A DNA stretch of 64,000 nucleotides from Streptomyces sp. NRRL S-31. Lineage in GTDB: Bacteria > Actinomycetota > Actinomycetes > Streptomycetales > Streptomycetaceae. Under the pieces are notes generated by a model. The model ran no database searches, was not told the DNA's origin, and was given only the letters and a program-made list of their open reading frames with translations. The translations under genes and the position numbers were made by a program. The stretch covers positions 1 to 64,000 of the forward strand of contig NZ_JOCB01000034.1 in NCBI RefSeq assembly GCF_000718775.1, written 5' to 3'. Of this stretch, positions 51,170-59,474 are shown piece by piece (position 1 is the stretch's first letter; each line of letters opens with the position of its first letter).

Positions 51170-54100
51170 TCAGCGGGGCGCGGGGTTGCCCTGGTGGGTG
51201 AAGGCGGCCCACAGATGGATCTCGTGCAGGCCGGTGCGGGCGGCCTCGCGGCGCAGGGGGTCGCCGAGGCCGGGCGGGGGCCGGCGGTCGGGGTCGAGCA
51301 TCCACAGCTGGGCGGCGCGCAGCGCGTCGGCGGGAGCGAGGTCCTGGCTGGTGAGGAAGTGGTGGAAGACGGCCATCAGCAGCGCGGTCGCGCTGTCGTC
51401 GACGGCCCAGCGGGAGCCGACCACGTCGGCCGCGCCCCGGGCGACCAGGGCGGTGGAGAGGGTCAAGGCCTCGTCGTGGTCGCCGGTGCTCAGGTCGGTC
51501 TCGCAGGCGCTGAGCACGACCAGCGGGCCGTCCGGTCCGGGCGCTGCGGTCGTGGGGTGGTCCAGGATGCGGGCGACGGTCAGCTCCCCGTCGGCCAGCG
51601 ACAGCGCCGACCGCGTCGGGCTCGGACCGGCCACTCCGTGGCAGGACACGTGCACGACCGCGGCCGGCCGGCCGCCGCCCGGCAGCACGGCCAGCAGGTC
51701 CGCGCAGTCGCCCGGCGCGTCCGGCACGCCCTCGGCCGCGGCGAACTCGCCGTAGCGCCGGGCGTCCGGGTAGCAGGCCGACCGCAGCGCCTCCGTCTCG
51801 ACCTCGGCCCACACCAGACTGAGCCGCGGGTCCGTGACGAGCACCCGGCGTCCGCCGGGCAGCCGGGCGCGTCCGGCGGCGCGCAGGAACTGGGCCCCGG
51901 ACGGGGCGTAGCTGAACACCGCGTCCTGGCAGGCGTACCGGTGGCCCCCCAGCGGGATGTGCTTGCGCGCCGCGTGCCAGGGGACGGCGCCGAGGGCGCC
52001 GCAGGGGACCAGCACGATCCGCGGCGGCCGGCCGAGCGGTTCCAGGGAGTCGAGGACCGGTCCCACGGCGGCGGGCCACGCCCAGTCGCACAGCTCGCCC
52101 AGCGCCGCCTGCCACTCCCTCTCGGCGGCCTCCCGGGACGCGCGGGGCGCGTCCGGGTCGGCCGCCTTGCGGGACCGGTCGGCGGCGGCGGCGAGGTAAC
52201 GCTCCAGCTGGTGGCTGCCGGGCGAGAGCAGCAGCGGCAGGGCGAGCACGGCGGGCTCGGCGCCGCCGGGGCGCAGGACCAGCGCGCGGCCCGGGATGTG
52301 CGGCCGGAAGCCCTCGCCGGGCACCAGGTAGACCAGCGCGTCGGCCCCCGAGGCGGCCAGCGCGGCGGTCAGCGCGGCGGCGTCCGGGGTGCCGAGCAGC
52401 TCCCGCGCGCCGGTGCCGTCGCCCGCTCCCAGTGCGGCGAGCGCCTTGCGCCGCAGGCTGCTCGGCAGTTCGGGGGCGGACGCGAGGCCGGGGGCGGGGG
52501 GCTCCGCCGTGGCCGCTGTTCGACGGTCCTCCTCGTGCCGGTCCCCCTGGAGCGGGTGCCTCGGGGCCTGGGCCCGCCACTGTTCGGCCAGGTCGGCGTG
52601 GCCCCGGTCCGTCAGCAGCCGGGGCACGCCGTGCGCGGCGGCGGCCGTCTGGAGCACCAGGGCCCGCCCCAGTTCCAGCGCCTCCACCGCTTCGGCGGAA
52701 CGGTGCTCCTCGGCGCACCGCAGGGCCAGCCACAGCCCATGGCCGGTCGCGGCCCGGGCCACCGACAGGGCGTGTTCCGCGCCGAGTTGGAGGAGGACGT
52801 CGGCGGCCATCAGCTCCAGTGCCGCACGGCGGGTGTCCAGGCTCGTCTTCCAGTCCTCGCTCGCGCGCCCGCCGCCGGTCACCGCGCTCATCCAGTGGGC
52901 CGAGGACAGTTCCGTCAGCGCCTCGACGTTCAGCGACAGGCCGTGGCCCTCGGCGGCCAGGGCGCGGACCCGGGTCAGTTCGGCGATGCACGGGTCGAGC
53001 AGGCCGAGATCGCTGCGGTGGGTGGTCGCGCGGAGCATGGCCTGGCCGAGGGCGAGCCGCATCCGGGCTTCGTCCCAGGCCGACGGCCGCGTTTCCGCGA
53101 TCACCCGGTGGACCTCCGCGACGGCGCGGTCGACGACCTCCCGGCGGGGGTCGGCCTTGGCCAGTTCGATCGTCAACTGGGCCCGCACGGTGGGGAGGTA
53201 CGGTGCGTACGCCGACGGGATCGCGGCCGGGTCCAGCTCCAGCGCCTCCCGCAGGTACCGGGTGGCGGTGTGCAGGTCGGCCCGGTCTCCGGTGAGGGCG
53301 GCACGTTCGCCGTACGCCATGCCCAGCGTGCCGGTGACGACGAAACGCGTGGCCGCCTCGGGTGCGGGGGCGGCGTACCGGTCGCTCAGCATCCGGATCA
53401 GCTCCTCCACCGCGCGGACCAGCGCGGCCCGGTCCTGGCTGCGGCGGGCCACCTGGAACCCGGCGAGGAGGCTGAACAGCACCTGTGCGTCGTCCGGTTC
53501 GCCGGTGCCGGACAGCTTCCGGGCCATCGAGAGGGCGGCCACGCCGTCCTGGAGGCTGCCGCCGAGCGTGGCGGCGGTGGCGACGCGGTGGGCCAGGATG
53601 GAGGACAGGTAGCGCCGGGTGGCCGCGGCGCCAGCTCCGTCCGCTCCGTCCGCTCCGTCCGCTCCGTCCGCTCCGTCCGCTCCGTCCGCTCCGTCCGCTC
53701 CGTCCGCTCCGTCCACCGGAAGGGTGTCGATCCACTGCCTCAGCCATGCCACGCTCCGCTCCAGGCGCGCGATCTCGCCGTTCGACACCCACAGGTTGTC
53801 GATCATGGTGGACAGGATCAGTTCCAGGCTCAGCGCCCCCCTCGGGATCGAGCGCGCCCCGGGATCGGGGTCCGGCCGCATCGCGGCCTCGTCCACCTGG
53901 CCGAAGTCCAGCGTCTCGGGCATCCGGAGGTTCCCCGCCACCAGCAGGGCCGCGTGGAACTTGGCGACGCGGATCCGCTCGGGCGCGTCGGCGGGCAGGG
54001 CGAGCAACGCCTCCCGGACCGCCAGCGCGGCGCCGCGCACGCGTTCGACCAGGGTCCGGGGATCCTGCCCGCCCGATCTGAGCGCGACGAGCAGCTCGCG

Positions 54101-55078
54101 CAGCGGCGTGCACCCGGGCCGGTCCAGGCCCAGGTCCGCCAGCTCCCGCTCGGCGTCCGCGGCGGCGACCCGGGACTCGTTCAAGGTGACGCACAGCCAC
54201 TCCAGCAGGCGCGCGAACCGCACCGCGTCCCCGCGCGCCCGCTGGACCACTTCCCGTACGGCGCCGGCCAGCGCCTCCTCCCCGGTCTCCCCGGTCTCCC
54301 CGGCCTGCCAAGCCCTTTCGTGGGGCTCCGCACCGGCCCGGGCCGCGGCCCGTTCACCGTCCTCGCCCACCCGGGGCGGAGCCTGCGGGCTCTCACCGGT
54401 CGGGCCTTCACCGGGCGGGCTCTCACCGGTCGGGCACTCCCCGGGCGGGCCGGGGAGCGAGTCCAGCAGCGTCGCGACGTGCTCCATGACGACCAGCACC
54501 CTCTCCCGCGTCGACAGGTCCCCGGCGACGACGCGGGCGAGCACGTTCAGGGCCTCGGTCAGCTGCTCCCGCAGGGCTTCCACCAGCTCGGGCGGCGCGG
54601 AGCCGTCGAGCACCTCCGAGGGGATTCCGGGCGGGATGAGCAGCTCGGCCAAGTGGCTCCGGGCCATCATGGCGAGCCGGTCGTCGAGCGGTCTGGCGCG
54701 GTCGGTCCACCGGAGGTGGCTCACCGCGGCCGCCCAATCCCGCGGCCGGGTGCCCGACCGGTCCTTGAGCCACGCCCGTGTCAGCAGCCCGAGCCAGGGC
54801 ACGACCGTCGCCCGGGCCGGATCGTCCGCCGGCAACAGCCGCTCGACGGTGGCCAGGTGCTCGATCGCGAGCCGCAGGGCGGCGGCCCGTGGACTCTTCA
54901 GCGCGTGTGGCCACAGTTCGTGCGCCTGGCGGACGGCGACGGCGGCCCAGGCCCGGAGCCCCTCGACGGCTCCCCCACCGTGTTCCCCCTGACCGGCGCG
55001 GCTCTCCCGCCCACCCTGGTCCTGCCGCCCACCCTGGTCCAGCCGCCCTCCGTGGTCCCGCTGCTGTTCGTCGGTCAT
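51170..55078 (-). CDS. CHAT-domain caspase-like protease with long helical N-terminus
   Basis: A 1302-aa protein. The CHAT peptidase domain is at the C-terminus (about 1000-1302): catalytic His about 1147 in VVHVSCHG, catalytic Cys about 1192 in VVLSACETDLSTGDHDEA, and VGSRWAVDDSATALLM after it. The preceding 900 residues are alpha-helical, Ala/Leu/Arg-rich, with degenerate tetratricopeptide-like units, likely a sensor scaffold. Nine tandem Asp-Gly-Ala tripeptides lie near 455-481. ATG 55078 has GGGGGGAC upstream. The HEPN-like gene ends 50 bases upstream on the same strand, so both are likely co-transcribed. CHAT proteases often execute immune or death programmes. Confidence 0.92.
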   Translation of the reverse strand: MTDEQQRDHGGRLDQGGRQDQGGRESRAGQGEHGGGAVEGLRAWAAVAVRQAHELWPHALKSPRAAALRLAIEHLATVERLLPADDPARATVVPWLGLLTRAWLKDRSGTRPRDWAAAVSHLRWTDRARPLDDRLAMMARSHLAELLIPPGIPSEVLDGSAPPELVEALREQLTEALNVLARVVAGDLSTRERVLVVMEHVATLLDSLPGPPGECPTGESPPGEGPTGESPQAPPRVGEDGERAAARAGAEPHERAWQAGETGETGEEALAGAVREVVQRARGDAVRFARLLEWLCVTLNESRVAAADAERELADLGLDRPGCTPLRELLVALRSGGQDPRTLVERVRGAALAVREALLALPADAPERIRVAKFHAALLVAGNLRMPETLDFGQVDEAAMRPDPDPGARSIPRGALSLELILSTMIDNLWVSNGEIARLERSVAWLRQWIDTLPVDGADGADGADGADGADGADGADGADGAGAAATRRYLSSILAHRVATAATLGGSLQDGVAALSMARKLSGTGEPDDAQVLFSLLAGFQVARRSQDRAALVRAVEELIRMLSDRYAAPAPEAATRFVVTGTLGMAYGERAALTGDRADLHTATRYLREALELDPAAIPSAYAPYLPTVRAQLTIELAKADPRREVVDRAVAEVHRVIAETRPSAWDEARMRLALGQAMLRATTHRSDLGLLDPCIAELTRVRALAAEGHGLSLNVEALTELSSAHWMSAVTGGGRASEDWKTSLDTRRAALELMAADVLLQLGAEHALSVARAATGHGLWLALRCAEEHRSAEAVEALELGRALVLQTAAAAHGVPRLLTDRGHADLAEQWRAQAPRHPLQGDRHEEDRRTAATAEPPAPGLASAPELPSSLRRKALAALGAGDGTGARELLGTPDAAALTAALAASGADALVYLVPGEGFRPHIPGRALVLRPGGAEPAVLALPLLLSPGSHQLERYLAAAADRSRKAADPDAPRASREAAEREWQAALGELCDWAWPAAVGPVLDSLEPLGRPPRIVLVPCGALGAVPWHAARKHIPLGGHRYACQDAVFSYAPSGAQFLRAAGRARLPGGRRVLVTDPRLSLVWAEVETEALRSACYPDARRYGEFAAAEGVPDAPGDCADLLAVLPGGGRPAAVVHVSCHGVAGPSPTRSALSLADGELTVARILDHPTTAAPGPDGPLVVLSACETDLSTGDHDEALTLSTALVARGAADVVGSRWAVDDSATALLMAVFHHFLTSQDLAPADALRAAQLWMLDPDRRPPPGLGDPLRREAARTGLHEIHLWAAFTHQGNPAPR
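53634..53714 (+). repeat. Nine perfect copies of a 9-base repeat inside the CHAT gene
   Basis: GCTCCGTCC (plus strand) is repeated nine times without error, encoding (Asp-Gly-Ala)9 on the minus strand. Copy-number change by slippage keeps the frame, so the linker length can vary between strains. Confidence 0.95.
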
Positions 55079-55128
55079 GCGTCCCCCCACGAGTGGATGT
55101 TCCCCGCCCGGCTCCCCGTGACACGCCG

Positions 55129-55599
55129 TCAGCCGGTCGGCGGTGCGCACAGCTCGGTGACGATCGCGAACGACGTGGCCACCATCGGTACCGCCATGGC
55201 CGGGGGCATCACCGCGTGCGTGGTCTGGCCGTGCGCCATGCCGTTGCGGATCTTCCGGCCGTAGTCGAGGTACTCCGCCTGCCGGGCCGTCAGGACGCCC
55301 GTGGCGGCGCCCTGCGCGATGAGCCTTCGCAACGGCTTCGTGCCCGCGTCCGGGACGCGGTCGCGCAGCACGATCTCCACCGCGATCAGGGAGTGCATGA
55401 CCGCCACGGTGGAGAACTCGTAGCAGTAGTACGACTGGCGCAACAGCTCGCGGGCCGTACGCAGGACCGTCGCCGCGGCCTCGGGCACACCGTCGGGCAC
55501 GACCAGGTCCTCGACGAGGCCGTGCATGTCGGCGTAGCCCCGCACGAAGAGGTGGGCACGCTCGTCCGGGACCGGGAAGGGCAGCCGCTGTGTGGTCAT
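55129..55599 (-). CDS. HEPN-like helical protein with RNxxxH motif
   Basis: A 156-aa all-alpha protein. YYCYEFSTVAVMHSLIAVEI resembles the first HEPN helices, and DYGRKIRNGMAHGQTTH contains Arg-Asn-x3-His (RNGMAH), the catalytic R-x4-H motif of HEPN ribonucleases. Relatives (DUF4145 and similar) act as toxins or effectors in defence systems. ATG 55599 is the first in-frame start before the conserved part. The gene precedes the CHAT protease by 50 bases on the same strand, suggesting one operon in which the protease could activate, release or destroy the RNase. Confidence 0.68.
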   Translation of the reverse strand: MTTQRLPFPVPDERAHLFVRGYADMHGLVEDLVVPDGVPEAAATVLRTARELLRQSYYCYEFSTVAVMHSLIAVEIVLRDRVPDAGTKPLRRLIAQGAATGVLTARQAEYLDYGRKIRNGMAHGQTTHAVMPPAMAVPMVATSFAIVTELCAPPTG

Positions 55600-55669
55600 C
55601 CCCGCAGTCTCGCAGCCGCGCTCCCCGGACGGCAGCGGCTTTCCCCCGTCCGTCGCGCGGTCTGCCGTG

Positions 55670-56584
55670 TCAGTGCCCGGCGGAGGGGGACGAGGGGGAC
55701 TCCGTGGCGCCGCGCAGCAACAGGTCACGCAGGGCCGTGGCGGTGTCCGGCGGCTCGGCGGAGGTGAGGACGACCTGGTCGGCGGTGGTCGAGGGGCCGG
55801 TGAGGGGGATGACGCGCAGGCCGGGCGGCTGGTGGTCGAGCGCGGACGCGACGGTGATGCCGATGCCCGTGCCCGCGGCGACATGGGCGGCGATGGCCCG
55901 CACGCTGTCGGCGGTTCTGATGATGCGCAGGTCGGCTCCGCCGATGTGGAAGGCGGACAGGAGGCGGTCGCAGAGACCGCTGTTGATCTGGTGGGGCCAG
56001 GTGAGCAGACCGGTGGTGGAGAGTTCGGACGCGCTCAGCTCGGTGTGCCCGGCGAGGGGGTGTGCCGCGGGTACGAGCGCCACGAACCTCTCGGTGGACA
56101 GCACCCTCGCGCGTACGCCGGTGACGCCGCCGGTCGCCCAGCCGATGCCCAGTCCGATTGTCTCCGCCCGCAGGGCGGTGAGCTGGGCCGTGGTCGGCAT
56201 GGCCTCGGGCACGATCGTCACGTCCGGGAACCGGTCGCGCAGGCGTGGCAGGCAGCGCAACAGCAGCTGGTGGTCGGTGTAGTCGGCGTGGGCGACGACG
56301 AGCGTGGTGCGGGTCCGGTCGCCCGCGGCCAGGGCGCGTCCGCGCTGCTGGAAGCGGCGCAGCTGGGCCAGAGCGGCGTGCGCGTCGGGCAGCAGTGCCG
56401 CGCCGAGATCGGTCAGCGACACCTTGCGGCTGGTGCGGTGGAACAGCCGCCCGCCCAGGGTGCTCTCCAGCCGTCTGACGGCGTCGCTGACGGTGGGCTG
56501 CCCCCGGTGCAGGCGTGCGGCGGCGCGGCCGAAGTGAAGCTCTTCCGCGACGGCGACGAACGCTTCCAGTTCCATCCTGTCCAC
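55670..56584 (-). CDS. LysR-family regulator
   Basis: A 304-aa LysR protein: MELEAFVAVAEELHFGRAAA and GQPTVSDAVRRLESTLGGRL form the DNA-binding domain, VVAHADYTDHQLLLRCLPRL starts the effector domain, AAHVAAGTGIGITVASALDH the end. It is divergent from the flavodoxin-like quinone reductase at 56733, the classical arrangement of a redox-responsive LysR and its target. Good family match over the whole length. Confidence 0.93.
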   Translation of the reverse strand: MDRMELEAFVAVAEELHFGRAAARLHRGQPTVSDAVRRLESTLGGRLFHRTSRKVSLTDLGAALLPDAHAALAQLRRFQQRGRALAAGDRTRTTLVVAHADYTDHQLLLRCLPRLRDRFPDVTIVPEAMPTTAQLTALRAETIGLGIGWATGGVTGVRARVLSTERFVALVPAAHPLAGHTELSASELSTTGLLTWPHQINSGLCDRLLSAFHIGGADLRIIRTADSVRAIAAHVAAGTGIGITVASALDHQPPGLRVIPLTGPSTTADQVVLTSAEPPDTATALRDLLLRGATESPSSPSAGH

Positions 56585-56732
56585 GGGAGCAGGCTAGCTC
56601 GATCGATCGGTGGCACCGATCGCTGTGTGCCGAAGTCCGTCGTTGATGCCGGGCCGTGCGCGGGCTGTGATGGGTGGGCGGGCAGGAAACCGCCACGAGA
56701 CGACCGGAAACACCGGAAACAGTGGAGAGCAG

Positions 56733-57470
56733 ATGACAGTGAACGATGTCGACCGTGCGTACGACGACGCCCCGACGGTGGCGGTGACGGTGGTCCACCA
56801 CTCGGTGCACGGGCACACCCGGGTGCTGGCCGAGCACCTCGCCGACGGGGCGCGGCTGGTGCCGGGCGCCCGGGTGCACCTGGTCGAGATCCGGGCCGAG
56901 GACGTCGTCGCGGGCCGTTGGCACGATGCGGAGGTGCTGGCGCTGCTCGATCGCTCCGATGCGATCGTCCTCGGCTGCCCGACGCTGATGGGCAGCGTGT
57001 CGGCGGTGTTCAAGGCGTTCATGGAGGCGGCGTTCACGGCGTTCACGACGCAGGCGTGGAAGGACAAGCTGGCCGGAGGGTTCACCATGTCCGCCTCGCA
57101 GAGCGGCGACAAGCTGACGGTCCTGGAGCAGTTGGCGGTCTTCGCCGCGCAGCTGGGCATGCAGTGGGTCGGCGTGGGCGACATGCCGGGCAACAACTGG
57201 AGCGGCGGCTCCCGCGACGACGTGAACCGGCTGGGCTCGTGGCTGGGTCTGATGAGCCAGAGCCACGCCGACCGGGGGCCGAAGGACGCGGGGTCGCGCG
57301 GCGACCTGATCACCGCGGAGCGGTACGGCGAGCGGATCGCCCGGCTGGCGCAGCGCTGGGTCAACGCCGTGCCGTACGACACTCCCCGGATGACCGAGCA
57401 CGAGGCCCGCGCCCTGTCCGCCTCCCTCAGAGCGGCGGACGGCGCACCGGCGGCGCTGAGCGGCGCCTGA
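56733..57470 (+). CDS. Flavodoxin-like NAD(P)H:quinone reductase (WrbA-like)
   Basis: A 245-aa flavodoxin-fold protein. VTVVHHSVHGHTRVLAEHLA is the FMN phosphate loop, SDAIVLGCPTLMGSVSAVFK and FTMSASQSGDKLTVLEQLAV contact FMN, and AQLGMQWVGVGDMPGNNWSG completes the site. Enzymes of this kind reduce quinones by two electrons. ATG 56733 follows GGAGAG. The C-terminal 40 residues are longer than in WrbA. Probably controlled by the divergent LysR protein. Confidence 0.9.
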   Translation: MTVNDVDRAYDDAPTVAVTVVHHSVHGHTRVLAEHLADGARLVPGARVHLVEIRAEDVVAGRWHDAEVLALLDRSDAIVLGCPTLMGSVSAVFKAFMEAAFTAFTTQAWKDKLAGGFTMSASQSGDKLTVLEQLAVFAAQLGMQWVGVGDMPGNNWSGGSRDDVNRLGSWLGLMSQSHADRGPKDAGSRGDLITAERYGERIARLAQRWVNAVPYDTPRMTEHEARALSASLRAADGAPAALSGA

Positions 57471-57616
57471 CCGCGCGTACCGGGGTCAGCCCGCCGCTCC
57501 CGGGCGGCGGTGCGCCCCGTCCCCCTCCCCCGCTCCACCGTCGGCGGCGCTGATCGCGCACCGGTCGCCGTACCGGATCACAATGGACACGGCCGACGAC
57601 GATCTGCGGAGGCGCG

Positions 57617-58726
57617 GTGACACAAGAGGAGCGGGACGGGTACGACGGCGAGTCGGACCCCGGTGCCGAGGACATCGACGAGTACACCGAGCCCGAGCTG
57701 TACGACGAGGAGCCGGAGTTCTACGACGAGGACGGCGTGGTCGCCGCGGACGGGGCCGTCGCCGCCGACGACGGTGGGACGGCCGGCGGGCACGCGGTGG
57801 CCGACGCGAGCCCCGACGTCTACCTCGACGTCCCCCTGCTGAAGGTCGACGAGATCGACCTGGACGTCGAGGATCTGCGGGCACATGTGTCGTTGCAGGC
57901 CGAGGTGTTGGACCTGCTGAAGCTGAACGTGGGCGCCGACGTCTCGCTGGGCCGGGTGCACCTGGGCATCTCGGGCGTGGAGGCGCAGGCCCTGCTGAAG
58001 GTCCGGCTGGACAATGTCGCGGTCATCATCAACCGGGTGCTGACCACACTCGATCGCAACCCGGAGATCCTGCACGAGTTGGCGCGGGGTGTCGGGTCCG
58101 CCGTGCAGGACGTCGGCGGCGGCGCCCGCTACGCCATCGGTGAGCTGGGCACGGGTGCCGGACGGGCCGTGCAGGACGTGGGCCGGGGCGCCGGGGGCGC
58201 CGTGCGGGACGTGGGGCGCGGGGTCGGTTCGGTGGCGGAGGACGTCGGCCGGGGGGCTGGCGCCGCCGTGCGGGACGTCGGGCATGGCGCGGGGGCCGCC
58301 GTGCGGGACGTGGGACAGGGCGCCGGAACGGCGGTACGGGACGTGGGGCACGGGGTCGGTTCGGTGGCGGAGGACGTCGGCCGGGAGGCGGGCGCCGCCG
58401 TGCGGGACGTGGGCGCCGGCGCCGGGCGCGCGGTGGAGGACGTCGGCGGGGAGGCGGGCCGGGCTGTCGGAGAGGTCGGCGAGACGGTGGGCGACGCCAC
58501 CGGGGATGTGACCGAGACGGCCGCGGGGGTGGCCGGGACGGGCACCCGGCGGCGGGCCGGTCCGGCCGGACGGCGGGTGGCGCGCGAGGCGGCGGACGAG
58601 GAGCGGGACCGGACCGTCCGGAGTCCGAGCGGCACGCGCACCCGCCGGGCGCGTGGCGAGGACGGGAAACTGCCGCCGCGGTCCGGGCGCCGCCGTGCTT
58701 CCCGGGAGGGTGGGGAGCCGCCCTGA
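57617..58726 (+). CDS. LEA-like protein with 11-residue repeats
   Basis: A 369-aa protein. Residues 1-65 are Asp/Glu-rich and disordered. VYLDVPLLKVDEIDLDVEDL to LDNVAVIINRVLTTLDRNPE (about 68-150) is a conserved domain I have seen in actinobacterial hypothetical proteins. From about 160 to 305 it has roughly 13 repeats of 11 residues, such as GAGAAVRDVGH, that form amphipathic helices like those in LEA or apolipoprotein-type proteins. The tail is Arg-rich. Possible roles are binding of membranes or lipid granules and desiccation tolerance. GTG 57617 follows GCGGAGG. The frame downstream of its stop continues to look coding. Confidence 0.85.
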   Translation: MTQEERDGYDGESDPGAEDIDEYTEPELYDEEPEFYDEDGVVAADGAVAADDGGTAGGHAVADASPDVYLDVPLLKVDEIDLDVEDLRAHVSLQAEVLDLLKLNVGADVSLGRVHLGISGVEAQALLKVRLDNVAVIINRVLTTLDRNPEILHELARGVGSAVQDVGGGARYAIGELGTGAGRAVQDVGRGAGGAVRDVGRGVGSVAEDVGRGAGAAVRDVGHGAGAAVRDVGQGAGTAVRDVGHGVGSVAEDVGREAGAAVRDVGAGAGRAVEDVGGEAGRAVGEVGETVGDATGDVTETAAGVAGTGTRRRAGPAGRRVAREAADEERDRTVRSPSGTRTRRARGEDGKLPPRSGRRRASREGGEPP

Positions 58727-59011
58727 ACCGAGGGTGCCGAGGCCCGGAGGCCGGAGCCGGACATCTCGTTCCGGTCGACGGTCCGCGCCGAGCGGCTCCG
58801 GTTCGCCGAGGAGCCCCGTACCGCCGTCCGCTTCCCCGGCACCGGGGACCGCGAGTCGGCGAGCGGCAGCGACCGGACCAACCTCCCCGACAAGGTCGTC
58901 CCCGGCCGGGATTACCACGACGTCACCGTCGCCTACGGTCTCGCGACCCGGCTACGGGCCCGGTCTACCGGGGAGCCACCCGGCAGGCGCTCGCCGCGGT
59001 TGTCCCGGTGA
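58727..59011 (+). CDS. Conserved-looking small reading frame without a start codon
   Basis: Directly after the LEA-like stop (TGA 58724) and in the same frame, the sequence reads PDISFRSTVRAERLRFAEEP, then RTAVRFPGTGDRESASGSDR and TNLPDKVVPGRDYHDVTVAY to a stop at 59009, with strong coding bias. No ATG, GTG or TTG lies between 58724 and the conserved part. It could be a separate small gene whose start was lost (for example by an extra base in CTGAACCGAG versus an ancestral xTGACCGAG), a non-standard start, or readthrough of the TGA. Its end overlaps the convergent secreted-protein gene. Confidence 0.5.
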   Translation, partial: TEGAEARRPEPDISFRSTVRAERLRFAEEPRTAVRFPGTGDRESASGSDRTNLPDKVVPGRDYHDVTVAYGLATRLRARSTGEPPGRRSPRLSR

Positions 59012-59237
59012 CTCCGGCGTCGGTCAGGCCGGACACGCACTGGTCGTGGTTGCCGGTCAGGCCGACGTAGCACGCCATCCGGACGGAGTCCGGGGCCTCG
59101 CCGCCCCGCGTCTCGTGTTCGACCTGGTTGACGCAGTCCGTGATGTCCGCGTGGGCGGCGGGTGCCGTGAGCGCGGCGCCGCCGAGCGTGAGGGTGAGCG
59201 CGGTGAGGACACCGGCGCATCGGATCGACGCACGCAT
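58965..59237 (-). CDS. Small secreted protein, four cysteines
   Basis: A 90-aa protein with a Sec signal (SIRCAGVLTALTLTLGGAAL then APAAHADI, cleavage near residue 30). The mature part, about 60 residues, has four Cys (TDCVNQVE, MACYVGL, DQCVSGL, SACRV) that may form two disulfides. ATG 59237 has GCAGGTG upstream. I do not recognise a family; small secreted Cys proteins of this kind are common and poorly understood in Streptomyces. Confidence 0.8.
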   Translation of the reverse strand: MRASIRCAGVLTALTLTLGGAALTAPAAHADITDCVNQVEHETRGGEAPDSVRMACYVGLTGNHDQCVSGLTDAGVTGTTAASACRVAPR

Positions 59238-59474
59238 GGGACACACCTGCTTCCGGTTCTCGTCATGCGGACAACCGGGCGCCGATGCCACAACGGCCTC
59301 GCGGTCACCGCGAGTCGGGGCCGTCGCCCGGGCCGCGGCGGGGCGGGCACCGCCGGGAGACGGGGGTGGCGCGGGGGCCATGCCTCCCGCTCCTTCCACC
59401 GTACGACCGGTGGCGCCCCGCCACGAGCCGGCCGGGGCGCGTACGACGGCCGGTCACCCCGTGTACGCCCCCGG

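Noticed and set aside
53634..53714. CRISPR array
   Set aside because: Repeats are contiguous 9-mers with no spacers, inside a coding sequence. None of the other tandem repeats in the window has spacers or cas genes either.
50985..55264. Open frames of more than 1000 codons on both strands beside the CHAT gene
   Set aside because: Low-complexity Arg/Gly/Ala translations antiparallel or out of frame to the CHAT gene, whose frame alone carries the catalytic motifs.
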